Shown: positions 8,758-17,713 of the stretch, piece after piece
Layout of the letters: each line of letters opens with the position of its first letter
How positions within the stretch are numbered: the first letter of the stretch is position 1
Assembly: GCA_965214295.1 (NCBI GenBank)
Contig: OZ243944.1
Span: forward strand, 1,488,001 to 1,552,000
Source of the DNA: JAJDUF01 sp965214295
Lineage (GTDB): Bacteria > Chloroflexota > UBA11872 > UBA12225 > JAJDUF01
Direction: 5' to 3'
Length of the DNA stretch: 64,000 nt
The notes under the pieces: generated by a model
The model's database searches: none
The model's input: the letters and a program-made list of their open reading frames with translations, nothing else
Told to the model about the DNA's origin: nothing
Program-made: the position numbers and the translations under genes

Positions 8758-9567
8758 TCAATCCGGCGGCACGAGTGCCCGTGCGTAGACCACCTCGCGC
8801 GGGATGGCCAGCCCCTCGCCCTCGCGATACGGCTCGGAAAGGTGGTCGAGCTGCCGTCGAACGTGGGTTCGGGTAGCCGCCGGCAGTCCCCGTAGTGGTG
8901 CTCCCAAGTGCGGCCACGCCGTATACCAATTCCATAGGTCAGCCGCGGTGCTCCAGCGTAGCTTGTCGCGCACCCGCTCGCTCTCGATGGCCACAAATCC
9001 GGCGTGTTGGAGCAGGATTTCGACTGCCCCGGGGCTGCCGAGCGAGAACACGTCCGGCCGCGGTCGGGTGAGGCGCTGCCCGGCTGCCCCGGCCGCGCGT
9101 GCCACCAGGACGGCCCAGGGGTTGTGCGCCGCCCGGCCCCACACGGCCAGGGCGATGCGACCTCCCGGCGCCAAGACGCGATACACCTCTGCCAACGCCT
9201 CGTCCGGCCGGGCGAGGTCGTGGAGCAAATGGATGCAGAGCGCGGCATCAAAGCTCTCGTGCGCGAAGTCCAGCGCAGTAGCGTCGCCCCGGTGCCAGCG
9301 CACCGGCCGCACACCGGCCAAGCGTGATCGCTCCTCGGCAATGGCGAGCATAGCGGCCGAGGCGTCCACGCCCACGACGGCGGCATCCCTATCGGCCTGT
9401 GCGGCAACCAGAAAAGCAGCCAGCCCGGTCGTCGTGCCGAGGTCCAACACCGTATCTCGCGGCTCGATGGCCGCGATCCGCACGACGCGCACGGCAACCG
9501 TCATCAGCGTCGGTACAACGTAGCGCGCGAATTGGGCCGCCGGTTGGGCTGCGGGTTCGCTCGTCAT
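8758..9567 (-). CDS. class I SAM-dependent methyltransferase
   Basis: A 269-residue Rossmann methyltransferase: motif I reads TVLDLGTTTGLAAFL, motif II VVGVDASAAML, motif IV FDAALCIHLLHDL, and post-motif RVLAPGGRIALAVWG. It is similar in layout to UbiE/arsenite-type methyltransferases, but the substrate cannot be told. The start at 9567 overlaps the stop of the upstream uracil-DNA glycosylase gene by four bases (ATGA), so the two are translationally coupled. The longer open frame upstream of this start belongs to the glycosylase region and is not used. Confidence 0.85.
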   Translation of the reverse strand: MTSEPAAQPAAQFARYVVPTLMTVAVRVVRIAAIEPRDTVLDLGTTTGLAAFLVAAQADRDAAVVGVDASAAMLAIAEERSRLAGVRPVRWHRGDATALDFAHESFDAALCIHLLHDLARPDEALAEVYRVLAPGGRIALAVWGRAAHNPWAVLVARAAGAAGQRLTRPRPDVFSLGSPGAVEILLQHAGFVAIESERVRDKLRWSTAADLWNWYTAWPHLGAPLRGLPAATRTHVRRQLDHLSEPYREGEGLAIPREVVYARALVPPD

Positions 9568-10223
9568 GGCAGTGTGTCGGCCAGGGCAAGGCGGGCGCGC
9601 ACCAGAGCCAGATCGGCAGCCACGGCCGCCTCGGCCGCGACGCGTTGTTGGCTGCGGAGCCGCAGCAAGTAGGCCGGATTGTAGGTAGGCAGGACGAGTA
9701 TACCGCCCGGTCCCGTGGCCCACCGTCCGCGATCCCGGCGCAGCTCGAAGCCGCGGCCCAGCAGCACCCGCCCCGGCGTGGCGCCCAAACACAACACGAC
9801 CTCGGGGGACACGAAGGCCAGCTCAATGTCCAGCCAGTACCGACAGGCCCCGATCTCACTCGGACGCGGTGGCCGGTTCCGGGGCCGCCGGCCTACAAAA
9901 TCCGCAGCACGACAGCGCACCACGTTGGAAACCCAGACCTCCGCCCGCCCCGTGCCCAAGGTACGCAGCCAAGCATCAAGCACTCGTCCTGATGGGCCAC
10001 TGAACGGCTCGCCGCTCGCGTCGTCGCTCTCCGACGGCCCCTCGCCCAGCACGAACAGCCGCGCCGGCGCCGCCCCGGCGCCAAAGACCACCCGCTGCCG
10101 CGTCCGCGCCAGCCCACACCGCGTACACGCCAGCGCCGCAGCGCGGGCCGCATCGAGCGTTGCAAAGGCCGCGGCCGGCTGTGCAGCTGCGGTATCAGGG
10201 CGATCAAAGAGCGGAAGCTGCAT
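9564..10223 (-). CDS. udg: family-4 (UdgA-type) uracil-DNA glycosylase
   Basis: 219 residues. The four cysteines expected to hold the [4Fe-4S] cluster are present (C33, C36, C104, C127). The uracil-binding motif A reads GEGPSESDDASGEPFSGPSG, with the family-4 acidic residues and PFxGxSG. Motif B reads PTYNPAYLLR; most family-4 enzymes have His where this has Asn182, so activity may be altered. The enzyme removes deaminated cytosine from DNA. The start is the MQLPLF methionine; much longer N-terminal extensions overlap the divergent recG promoter region and lack conservation. Coupled to the following methyltransferase gene. Confidence 0.88.
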   Translation of the reverse strand: MQLPLFDRPDTAAAQPAAAFATLDAARAAALACTRCGLARTRQRVVFGAGAAPARLFVLGEGPSESDDASGEPFSGPSGRVLDAWLRTLGTGRAEVWVSNVVRCRAADFVGRRPRNRPPRPSEIGACRYWLDIELAFVSPEVVLCLGATPGRVLLGRGFELRRDRGRWATGPGGILVLPTYNPAYLLRLRSQQRVAAEAAVAADLALVRARLALADTLP

Positions 10224-10361
10224 AACTATCGGTGCTCTTACGTAGCTGAACACCGCAAATATACCCTGCCGCCACCGGCGGTCACTGCCGGCAGCGGCCA
10301 GCGCGCAGCAGTAGGTAGACTTGTACCACCAACACCGGTGTACGGAAGCGCTTGACACCCG

Positions 10362-12979
10362 ATGACCGAGACAGTCGCTCGCCCAGCCAGGAGGCACGTC
10401 CGCGCTCGCCCGAGTGGTGGGGCGAGCGTGCTCGAAACGGTGCGGAAGGCGCTGGCGTTGGAGTCCCGCCAGGCGTATCAGGATCGGTCTACGCAAGGGG
10501 GCCTGGCAGCCTTTATCGCCGCACGGGTGGCCGAGGCGCCACCGGAGAGTCAACTGCACGCGCGTCTGCAACGGCTCCATACTCTGCTGGCCGACTACGA
10601 GGGGCTGGCCGCGGACGCGCGGCAAGCTGCAATCCGCCGCGCGGCGGCGTTGGTTGCCGCCGAGCCGTCCGTGGATCAACCGGCTGCTACCACCGGCGCA
10701 CCGACGCGCCGCCCGGCTGCGCCGCGCACTCCCCCTGCCGACAAACCGGCCACCGCGCGTGAGCGTCAGCAAGCAGCGGCGCGTGCAGCCCCCGCTGTCC
10801 CCACCCCCCAGGCGTCGCCGGCAACTGGCCCGCGCCAATCGCCTCCCCCGGCGGCGCGCCCAGTCACGCCGGCCGCGACAAGGCGCGCTGGAACCGCTGG
10901 TCAGCCGGCCCATCCGTCGCGCGGCCGGCGCCCGCCGGCGCTGCAATTGGACGATCCGGTGCAGCGCCTACCGCGGCTCGGCACCAAGAACGCCAAGCTA
11001 CTGGAGAAGCTGGACGTCCGTACCGTTCAGGACTTGATCTTCATTTTCCCCGCCGCCACGCGGAGATCAAACGCATTGCCGAGTTGGCCGTAGGCGACGA
11101 GGTGGCCGTCAAGGGCACGGTCTGGCACGCACAGATCATACGCACTCCCCGACAGCGTTTCCCGATCACCGAGGCGATCATTCGAGACGAGAGCGGCGCG
11201 CTCCGCGCTACTTGGTTCAACCAGCCCCACATGAAGCGGATGCTCTCGCGGCCGGGCGCGGTGCTGCTCATCGGGAAGCCCCAATCCTCCTATGGGGGCG
11301 GGCTGGAAATGGCCTCACCGGAGGTCGAATTGGGCGCCGACGAGTTCCATACCGGCCGGCTCGTGCCCGTCTACCCCAAGACCAAAGGCATCACCGACCG
11401 CTCCCTGCGCCGCTGGATCAAACTCGCGCTCGACCGGATTGAGGAGCAGCTGACCGACTACCTCCCGGCAGCGATCCGCACCGCCGGTCAGCTCGTCCGC
11501 TACGACGAGGCCGTGCCGGCGTATCACTTCCCGTCCGATCCGTCCTCCTACAAGGAGGCTGTCCGCCGGCTGGCGTTCGACGAGCTATTCCTGCTCCAGC
11601 TCGGGCTACTCCGCCGCAAACGGGAGTGGCAAGGCGCCGTGCCGGGTATTGCTATCCCGATCCCGGACGACTTTACGGCGCGGTTCACCGCCCAGCTGCC
11701 CTTCACCCTGACCACTGCCCAACGGCGCGTCCTGAAACAACTGCTGAACGACATGGCGCAGCCGGTCCCCATGAGCCGCCTGCTCCAGGGCGACGTCGGT
11801 TCCGGCAAGACCGTCGTCGCCGGCGGCGCGCTGGTCGCCGCTACCGCGGCCGGCTACCAGGGCGCGCTCATGGCGCCGACCGAAGTCCTAGCCCAGCAGC
11901 ACTACCGCACCCTGACGGAATTACTGGCCCCTTTCGACCTGTACGTCGAGCTGCTCGTCGGCAGCATGAAGAAAACGGCCAAGCGCGAAGTCTGGGCGGC
12001 CACGGCGGCCGGCGAGGTGGACGTGCTGGTCGGGACGCACACGCTGATTCAGGACGAGGGCCGCTTCCACAACCTTGGGTTGGTGATTGTGGACGAGCAG
12101 CATCGGTTCGGTGTGCGGCAGCGCACCACCCTCCGCGAGAAGGGCTATAACCCCGATCTGCTCGTGATGACCGCAACACCGATCCCCCGCACGCTGGCCC
12201 TGACCGTCTACGGCGACCTCGACGTGTCGGTGATTGACGAGTTGCCGCCCGGAAGACAGGAAATCAAGACCATGTGGGTGCCGCCGCTCGGCCGCTCCGG
12301 GGCCTACGAGTTTCTCCGCAAGCAGGTCCGACTAGGCCGGCAGGCGTTTGTGATCTGCCCGCTGATCGAGGAATCGGAGCAGGTCGTTGCCCGCGCTGCC
12401 CGTGCCGAGTTCGAACGTCTGCAACGCCAGTTTCCCGACTTGCGGCTGGGCCTGCTGCACGGCAAGCTGAAGCCGAAAGAGAAAGAGCAGGTCATGCGCG
12501 ACTTTCGCGACGGCCAGCTCGACATCCTAGTCTCCACGTCCGTCGTCGAGGTCGGTATTGACGTGCCCAACGCGACGGTCATGGTCATCGAGGGGGCGGA
12601 GCGGTTCGGATTGGCGCAGCTACATCAGTTCCGGGGCCGGGTCGGCCGCGGTGCCCACCGCTCGTACTGCCTCCTGTTCAGCGATACGACCGACCCGGGG
12701 CAGAACCCGCGCTTGCAGGCTATCGAGGATATTCACGATGGGTTTGGCCTGGCCGAAGCAGACTTGGAGCTACGTGGTCCCGGTGAGTTCTTCGGCACGC
12801 GGCAGAGCGGCATGCCCGACCTCCACGTGGCCAATCTGTCCGACCTCAAGGTACTTTCGCTGGCGCGGGAGGCGGCGGACGGTATAGTCCGCGAGGACCC
12901 GGACCTGCTGCGGCCGGAGCACCAGGCGCTCCGCGCCAAACTGGCGACCTTCTGGGAGCGCGGCGCGGCCGCCGCGTGA
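10362..12979 (+). CDS. recG: ATP-dependent DNA helicase RecG, interrupted by a one-base frameshift
   Basis: RecG drives replication-fork reversal and branch migration. The first part (10362-about 11040) carries a Pro/Ala-rich linker and the start of the wedge domain (PRLGTKNAKLLEKLDVRTVQDLI). The expected continuation FHFPRRHAEIKRIAELAVGDEV is read only one frame over, from 11042. Restoring one base near 11040 (ATCTT-CATTTTCCCC) rejoins the protein at about 870 residues. The remainder is intact: OB wedge, Walker A GDVGSGKT, DEQH box, TATPIPRTL, GRVGRG and the C-terminal FFGTRQSGMPD motif. The loss of one base beside a T/C run favours a sequencing error, but a true mutation would inactivate the gene. 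Confidence 0.85.
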
Positions 12980-12986
12980 GCCGACG

Positions 12987-13574
12987 ATGCGCGTGATTGC
13001 CGGCGCAGCGCGTGGTGCGCGTCTCTGGGCACCCCCCACTCGTGAGACCCGGCCCACCCTCAATATGATGAAGGAGGCCATATTCGCGGCGCTGGGGGCA
13101 GCCGCCGGCGCGGGGCGAGTGCTCGACCTGTATGCCGGCAGTGGTCAGCTTGGCATCGAGGCCCTGAGTCGGGGCGCCTGCCACGCCGACTTCGTGGACA
13201 GCGGCCGCCTCGCGCGGCGAACCATTGCCCGCAACCTGACGCATACCGGCTTCACGGCCCAAGGGCGCATCTGGCGACACCGCTTGCCGGGGGCACTCGC
13301 CATCCTCGCCAAACGAGGCCGCGGCCCCTACGACCTGGTGCTCATCGATCCGCCCTATGCGGCGCCGGAGCTGGACGCCGTGCTGGCTGAGTTGGGCACC
13401 GGCGCACTGCTGGCCGACGAGGCCTGGGTGGCCGTGGAGCATACGAAACGGCGCACGCTGACCGCGCGTTACGGCGAGTTGGTACGTACTAGCGGCCGCC
13501 GCCACGGCGACAACGTCTACGCCATTTACCGCCGGCAGCCGCCTGGATTCCCGCACATGGTGACCATTGCATAA
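12987..13574 (+). CDS. rsmD: 16S rRNA guanine(966)-N2-methyltransferase
   Basis: This 195-residue enzyme matches RsmD: the N-terminal MRVIAGAARGARL and TRPTLNMMKEAIF, motif I VLDLYAGSGQLGIEALSRGA, and the catalytic LVLIDPPYAAPE. RsmD methylates G966 in the 30S platform. It begins seven bases after the recG stop and precedes coaD, the usual rsmD-coaD order. Both the start and the length fit the family. Confidence 0.93.
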   Translation: MRVIAGAARGARLWAPPTRETRPTLNMMKEAIFAALGAAAGAGRVLDLYAGSGQLGIEALSRGACHADFVDSGRLARRTIARNLTHTGFTAQGRIWRHRLPGALAILAKRGRGPYDLVLIDPPYAAPELDAVLAELGTGALLADEAWVAVEHTKRRTLTARYGELVRTSGRRHGDNVYAIYRRQPPGFPHMVTIA

Positions 13575-13576
13575 CT

Positions 13577-13603
13577 CGTCATTCCCGCGCCAGCGGGAAT
13601 CCA
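13577..13603. repeat. ATTCCC-N8-GGGAAT palindromic repeat
   Basis: ATTCCCGC-GCCA-GCGGGAAT at 13581-13600, framed by CGTC and CCA. It is preceded by TTGCATAACT, as is the copy at 15509. It is followed by GCATCCTGAAAATCCTGATG, a segment repeated at about 61438. The core has the same shape as the neisserial dRS3 element. Confidence 0.75.
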
Positions 13604-13702
13604 TCCTGTTCATCCGTGCATCCTGAAAATCCTGATGCAGACAAAAACCTACCCTTGTGAGGGGCCAGGGGGTAGGTCCGGCGCACACCGCTCCCAACCT
13701 GA

Positions 13703-13708
13703 TATAAT
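13703..13708 (+). promoter_or_regulatory. TATAAT -10 box of leaderless coaD
   Basis: A perfect TATAAT ends seven bases before the coaD GTG, so transcription should begin at or next to the start codon. No convincing -35 hexamer is seen, and no ribosome site fits in the gap. Confidence 0.6.
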
Positions 13709-13715
13709 CCCCCGC

Positions 13716-14240
13716 GTGAGCGGTTGCTCGCGGATTGCGCTCTACCCGGCGACTTTCGATCCGCCGACAAACGGCCATCTCGACATTGCGCGTCGAGCGG
13801 CGCGGTTGTTCGATCGGGTTATCGCCGCCGTGTATGCCGAGCCGAGCAAGAACGTCTGGTTTGGCTTGGATGAGCGAGTGGCGTTGCTGCGTGTGGCGCT
13901 CGAACAGGAAGGTTTGGACAACGTCGAGGCGCGCCCGTATCAAGGATTGACGGTGACGCTGGCCCGCGAGGTAGGCGCCGGCGCCATCGTGCGGGGCCTG
14001 CGGGCCGTATCGGACTTTGAAGGGGAGTTCCAGCTCGCCAGTATGAACGAGCAGATGGCACCCGATGTCGAGACGGTGCTCCTGATGGCTGGAACGCGCC
14101 ACTTCTACCTCAGCTCGACGATTGTCAAGGAAATCGTGTGGGCCGGTGGTGACGTGACGGCATGGGTACCAGCGCCGGTCGCCGCGGCGCTCACCGAGCG
14201 GAGCACCACCTTGCGAGTGCAAGCGGCTGACCGTACTTGA
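13716..14240 (+). CDS. coaD: phosphopantetheine adenylyltransferase
   Basis: CoaD makes dephospho-CoA from ATP and 4'-phosphopantetheine. Visible are the nucleotidyltransferase motif YPATFDPPTNGHLDI (TxxNGH), GLDERVALL, ARPYQGLTVTLAREVGA, IVRGLRAVSDFEGEFQLA and FLSST-type FYLSSTIVKEI. The GTG at 13716 gives 174 residues, the family length, and it directly follows a TATAAT box. An in-frame ATG at 13635 would add 27 unrelated residues encoded by repeat DNA and is rejected. Confidence 0.93.
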   Translation: MSGCSRIALYPATFDPPTNGHLDIARRAARLFDRVIAAVYAEPSKNVWFGLDERVALLRVALEQEGLDNVEARPYQGLTVTLAREVGAGAIVRGLRAVSDFEGEFQLASMNEQMAPDVETVLLMAGTRHFYLSSTIVKEIVWAGGDVTAWVPAPVAAALTERSTTLRVQAADRT

Positions 14241-14314
14241 GCGTGGCACGCAAGGCACCGGAGGCATGCAGGATGACGTGCGCGTATTGGCCGGTCGTAG
14301 GAGGGTGAGCCGCC

Positions 14315-14815
14315 ATGGACATTCTCTATCTCGTTGATCGGTTGGAAGCCGTCATCCACGCGGGGCAGCGCATGCCGCTCACCAACAAGATTATGGTGGA
14401 CGAGCGCGAATGTCTCGACATCGTGGATCAGATGCGTATTGTCGTGCCGGAGGAGATCAAGCAAGCCCGCCGCGTGAGCCAGGACCGTGATCGCATCACG
14501 ACCCAGGCGCGGGAGGCGGCCGAGCGGATCACCGCTCGGGCACAGCAACGCGCTGAGGAGATCATTGCCGAGCGCGGCCTGTTGCAGACGGCCGAAGATC
14601 AGGCCGCGGAGCTGCTCCACCAAGCCGAGTCCCATTCGCGCGATATCCGCGAGGGCGCTGATGACTATGCGCTCCAGGTGCTCCAGGCGCTCGACCAGCA
14701 CCTGGAGTCCATCCTTGACGAGGTGCGTCACGGCATGGAGGCGATCTCCGACCGGCCACCGCCGCTGCTCGAAGAGGAAGAAGAGCCGGTAGCCGAGCCG
14801 GAGCCGGTCTCCTGA
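14315..14815 (+). CDS. coiled-coil protein, DivIVA/SepIVA-like
   Basis: A 166-residue protein without membrane segments. It opens with MDILYLVDRLEAVIHAG and PLTNKIMVDERECLDIVDQMR, then a long charged helix rich in Ala/Arg/Glu/Gln (about residues 45-135), and an acidic, Pro-rich tail (LLEEEEEPVAEPEP). This organisation and its place between coaD and DUF177 parallel SepIVA of actinobacteria, a septation and cell-envelope factor. It superficially resembles an ATP synthase b subunit but lacks the membrane helix. A GGAGGGTGAG ribosome site precedes the ATG. The role is inferred from neighbours and shape. Confidence 0.7.
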   Translation: MDILYLVDRLEAVIHAGQRMPLTNKIMVDERECLDIVDQMRIVVPEEIKQARRVSQDRDRITTQAREAAERITARAQQRAEEIIAERGLLQTAEDQAAELLHQAESHSRDIREGADDYALQVLQALDQHLESILDEVRHGMEAISDRPPPLLEEEEEPVAEPEPVS

Positions 14816-14889
14816 CGAACACGGCGGACACTCCGGCCGATGGCAGTTCCTGGTCGGCCCGAGCTTCTTTTGTGCGGACATGAATACCC

Positions 14890-15456
14890 ATGAACGGACT
14901 GCGCTTTAACGTTGCCGCCTTGCTCAAAGAGCCTACCGGCGCCGCGCGGGAGCGGATCATCCGCGTGTCACCGACGACCATCGGCGACCGCACGCTCATG
15001 GCTCCCATCCAAGGCCAGGTCAAGCTGCTGCGGGTCGGGCCGCGGCGCCGTCAAGCCGGTGCTATCCTAGCGTTGGGCGAGCTTACTACGGCGGCGGCAG
15101 CCGAATGCAGCCGGTGCCTCGCGGCAATCGCGCATCCGGTCTCGCTCGCGTTCGAGGCCACCTACTATCCGCAGGTAGACGTTGTGACCGGCCGCGCGGT
15201 AGCGCCACACCACGATGACCTCGGATTTGACCTGAGCACGAACCACGAGCTTGATCTGACCGAGGCTACGCGGCAGCATATCGAGCTGGCGATGCCCATG
15301 CAGCCGCTCTGCTCCGCAACCTGTGCCGGACTATGTGCGACGTGTGGACGTAACCGGAATCACGAGCAGTGCCAGCACGAGGCGGTGGAGATTGATCCGC
15401 GACTCGCTCCCTTGCAGACCCTCCTCACTCCCGATACGCTCCGGGAGGTGGTATGA
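14890..15456 (+). CDS. DUF177 (YceD) family protein
   Basis: A 188-residue YceD/DUF177 protein: the CSRCL motif around residue 77, the FEATYYP strand, the FDLSTNHELDLTEATRQHIELAMPMQPLC block, and CAGLCATCGRNRN, giving a probable zinc-binding CxxC pair. Bacterial members are nearly always next to rpmF, as here, and are linked to 23S rRNA accumulation in E. coli and plants. The C-terminus DPRLAPLQTLL is typical. Confidence 0.9.
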   Translation: MNGLRFNVAALLKEPTGAARERIIRVSPTTIGDRTLMAPIQGQVKLLRVGPRRRQAGAILALGELTTAAAAECSRCLAAIAHPVSLAFEATYYPQVDVVTGRAVAPHHDDLGFDLSTNHELDLTEATRQHIELAMPMQPLCSATCAGLCATCGRNRNHEQCQHEAVEIDPRLAPLQTLLTPDTLREVV

Positions 15457-15483
15457 GCGGCTCTAGCGCGAGTCATGCCCGTG

Positions 15484-15590
15484 CAAGGAGGCCTTTGCAT
15501 AACTTGCCATTCCCGCGAAAGCGGGAATCCATGTCCCCCTGCCACAGCGGGGGGGCCATAGGGGGGCCGGCCCCCCCTTGACGCGGCCGG
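15484..15590. repeat. composite intergenic repeat before rpmF
   Basis: Contains GGAGGCCTTTGCATA (also at 63768 with one change), the palindrome ATTCCCGC-GAAA-GCGGGAAT at 15509-15528, and the G-run hairpin CCCCCTGCCACAGCGGGGGG followed by CATAGGGGGG. Three dispersed repeat modules are stacked here. Confidence 0.7.
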
Positions 15591-15631
15591 AACCGTAATC
15601 GGTCACATAGATGTAGATAAGGAGACCAGTT

Positions 15632-15832
15632 ATGGGCGCCCTACCCAAGAAAAAGGTGTCGAGACGGAGACGCAACAATCGGCGGCAGCATCATGCGCTG
15701 CGCCCGCCCCAGTTGGTACGTTGCCGGAATTGTGGCGAATACCGGCTTTCGCACCATCCCTGCCTGAGCTGCGGGATGTACCGTGGCCGCGAGGTCCTGT
15801 CCAGCGACGAGCTTGCGACCAGCGCCCTCTAG
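15632..15832 (+). CDS. rpmF: 50S ribosomal protein L32
   Basis: 66 residues beginning MGALPKKKVSRRRRNNRRQH, the canonical L32 N-terminus, with a zinc ribbon CRNCGEY...CLSCGMYRG retaining all four cysteines. AAGGAGACC precedes the ATG at good spacing. It stands between DUF177 and fabD, the standard bacterial arrangement (normally plsX or fabH would follow, but neither is here). Confidence 0.96.
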   Translation: MGALPKKKVSRRRRNNRRQHHALRPPQLVRCRNCGEYRLSHHPCLSCGMYRGREVLSSDELATSAL

Positions 15833-15893
15833 CCCCGGCAAGGAAGCCGGCTCGGTCGAGCGAGCACACTACACCTGACTGGGAAACCAAGCC

Positions 15894-16922
15894 TTGAACA
15901 TAGGTCTGCAACGCCTCGCCTGGTTGTTTCCCGGACAGGGAACCCAAGCTGTTGGCATGGGACAAGCGCTCTATGAGTGCTCTCCGGCGGCGCGTGCCCT
16001 CATGGACGTGGCCGACGCGGCGCTTGATGGAGACCTGCTGAAGCGCTGCTTCACCGGGCCGGCCGACGAGCTACGCCTCACCCTCCACGCCCAGCCGTCA
16101 ATCGTGGTCGTAGCGCTGGCCTCCCTGGCGGCGTGTGTCGAGTCGTTGGCCGAGGAGGCCTTGACCGGTGCCCCCGAAGAATGGTTTGGCGCTCGTCTCC
16201 CCCAGGAGTTGGCGCCGGCCTATGTTGCCGGGCATAGCGTCGGAGAGCTTGCCGCTCTCATCGCTACCGGCGCGCTCTCCCTGGTGAACGGTCTCCACCT
16301 GGTGCAAGCGCGAGCGCAAGCGATGCAGGCGGCCGCCGCCGCCCACCCCGGCACCATGGCGGCAGTGCTCGGATCGACCATTGACGAGGTAGCCGCGGCC
16401 TGTGCCGCAGCGCAGGACGAGGTGCCGGACAGCTACGTGACGGTCGCGACGCACAACGAGCCAACCCAGGTCGTCATTGCTGGCGACCGGGCGGGAGTCG
16501 CGGCGGCCGGCGCCGCCGCCCGGCAGCGTGGAGCCAGGCGGGTCGTGCGCTTGGCGGTGAGCGCCGCCTTTCACTCGGCAGCGATGCAGCCGGCCGCCGC
16601 GGCGCTGGCCGCACCCGTAGCAGCGTTGGCAATCCGGCCACCGCAAGCGCCGGTGGTGCTCAACACCTCGGCCCAGCCGACCCGCGATCCGGACGTGATC
16701 CGCGCCGCGCTGACCGAGCAGGTGCGCCGGCCGGTACGCTGGGCTGATACGGTAAGCTATCTCCTCGCACAAGATGTAACACTGTTTCTGGAGTGTGGGC
16801 CGGGGCAGGTACTCACCAATACGGTAAGCCGTCGCAATACCACTGCCGAGACATGGGCAGTGTGTACGCCGGACGATGTAGCGACCGCGACGGCCGGTCT
16901 CCGCCGGGCACGTTGGGGTTAA
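15894..16922 (+). CDS. fabD: malonyl-CoA:ACP transacylase
   Basis: FabD loads malonate onto acyl carrier protein for fatty acid synthesis. The sequence shows WLFPGQGTQAVGMG, the active-site serine in GHSVGELAA, the catalytic His in SAAFHSAAMQPAA, and the C-terminal FLECGPGQVLTNTV. Length (342) is slightly above average owing to an insertion around 85-105. The start is a TTG; no nearby ATG keeps the conserved beginning. It is followed three bases later by fabG. Confidence 0.92.
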   Translation: MNIGLQRLAWLFPGQGTQAVGMGQALYECSPAARALMDVADAALDGDLLKRCFTGPADELRLTLHAQPSIVVVALASLAACVESLAEEALTGAPEEWFGARLPQELAPAYVAGHSVGELAALIATGALSLVNGLHLVQARAQAMQAAAAAHPGTMAAVLGSTIDEVAAACAAAQDEVPDSYVTVATHNEPTQVVIAGDRAGVAAAGAAARQRGARRVVRLAVSAAFHSAAMQPAAAALAAPVAALAIRPPQAPVVLNTSAQPTRDPDVIRAALTEQVRRPVRWADTVSYLLAQDVTLFLECGPGQVLTNTVSRRNTTAETWAVCTPDDVATATAGLRRARWG

Positions 16923-16925
16923 AGT

Positions 16926-17675
16926 ATGGGGAACTTACGTGATCGTGTGGCCGTCATTACGGGCGCGTCCAGCGGCTTGGGCGAGGCGATGGCCCGTCGG
17001 TTTGCATCCGCTGGCGCTAGTGTCGTGGTGAACTACCGCGGCAATGCAGCCGGCGCTACCGCCGTCGTCGCGGCGATTCGCACCGCCGGCGGCCAGGCTG
17101 TTGCTCACCAGGCCGACGTGACCAAGAGCGCGGCCGCCGATGGCCTGATCGCTCACGCGGTACAAGCGTTCGGGCGGCTCGACATCCTGGTGAACAACGC
17201 CGGCATGCGCCAGGACGCGCTCCTCTTGCGGATGAAGGAGCAAGATTGGCAGGACGTACTGACGACCAATCTTACCGCTGCCTTCCTCTGCACCCGTCCG
17301 GCGCTCAGGACGATGGTGCGCCAGCGTTACGGCCGCATCCTCAACGTCGCCTCCGTGGTCGGAGTCACCGGCAACGCCGGCCAGGCGAACTACGCCGCAG
17401 CGAAGGCCGGCCTCATCGGCTTGACCCGTGCGACGGCGCGCGAGGTCGCAACGCGCGGGATTACGGCCAACGTCCTGGCGCCGGGATTCTTTCATACGCG
17501 GATGACCGCCGATGTCACGGAGGAGATGCGGAAATTCGTGATGAGCCAAATTCCGATGGGCCGCTGGGGCGACCCGGTGGAGACTGCCGCCGCCGCCGCC
17601 TTTCTGGTCAGCGATGATGCCGCCTACATTACGGGCCAGGTGCTCAACGTAGACGGCGGTCTGGTCATGGCCTAG
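16926..17675 (+). CDS. fabG: 3-oxoacyl-ACP reductase
   Basis: A 249-residue classical short-chain dehydrogenase with TGASSGLGEAMARRF for NADPH, the NNAG motif, and the catalytic Ser-Tyr-Lys set in NVASVVGVTGNAGQANYAAAKAGL. The C-terminus DGGLVMA is typical of FabG. It reduces 3-ketoacyl-ACP in the elongation cycle. Position directly after fabD supports FabG rather than another SDR. acpP and fabF are not in this cluster. Confidence 0.92.
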   Translation: MGNLRDRVAVITGASSGLGEAMARRFASAGASVVVNYRGNAAGATAVVAAIRTAGGQAVAHQADVTKSAAADGLIAHAVQAFGRLDILVNNAGMRQDALLLRMKEQDWQDVLTTNLTAAFLCTRPALRTMVRQRYGRILNVASVVGVTGNAGQANYAAAKAGLIGLTRATAREVATRGITANVLAPGFFHTRMTADVTEEMRKFVMSQIPMGRWGDPVETAAAAAFLVSDDAAYITGQVLNVDGGLVMA

Positions 17676-17713
17676 CAACCGTCCCGCCGAGCACGATCTC
17701 CAGGTCGAGCACC

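Noticed and set aside
11031..11060. Programmed frameshift in recG
   Set aside because: There is no slippery heptamer followed by a pseudoknot, and RecG is not known to use frameshifting; a missing base explains it more simply.
12846..14267. Long open frame on the minus strand across rsmD and coaD
   Set aside because: It lies opposite well-identified rsmD and coaD and shows no conserved motif; it is a GC-rich shadow.
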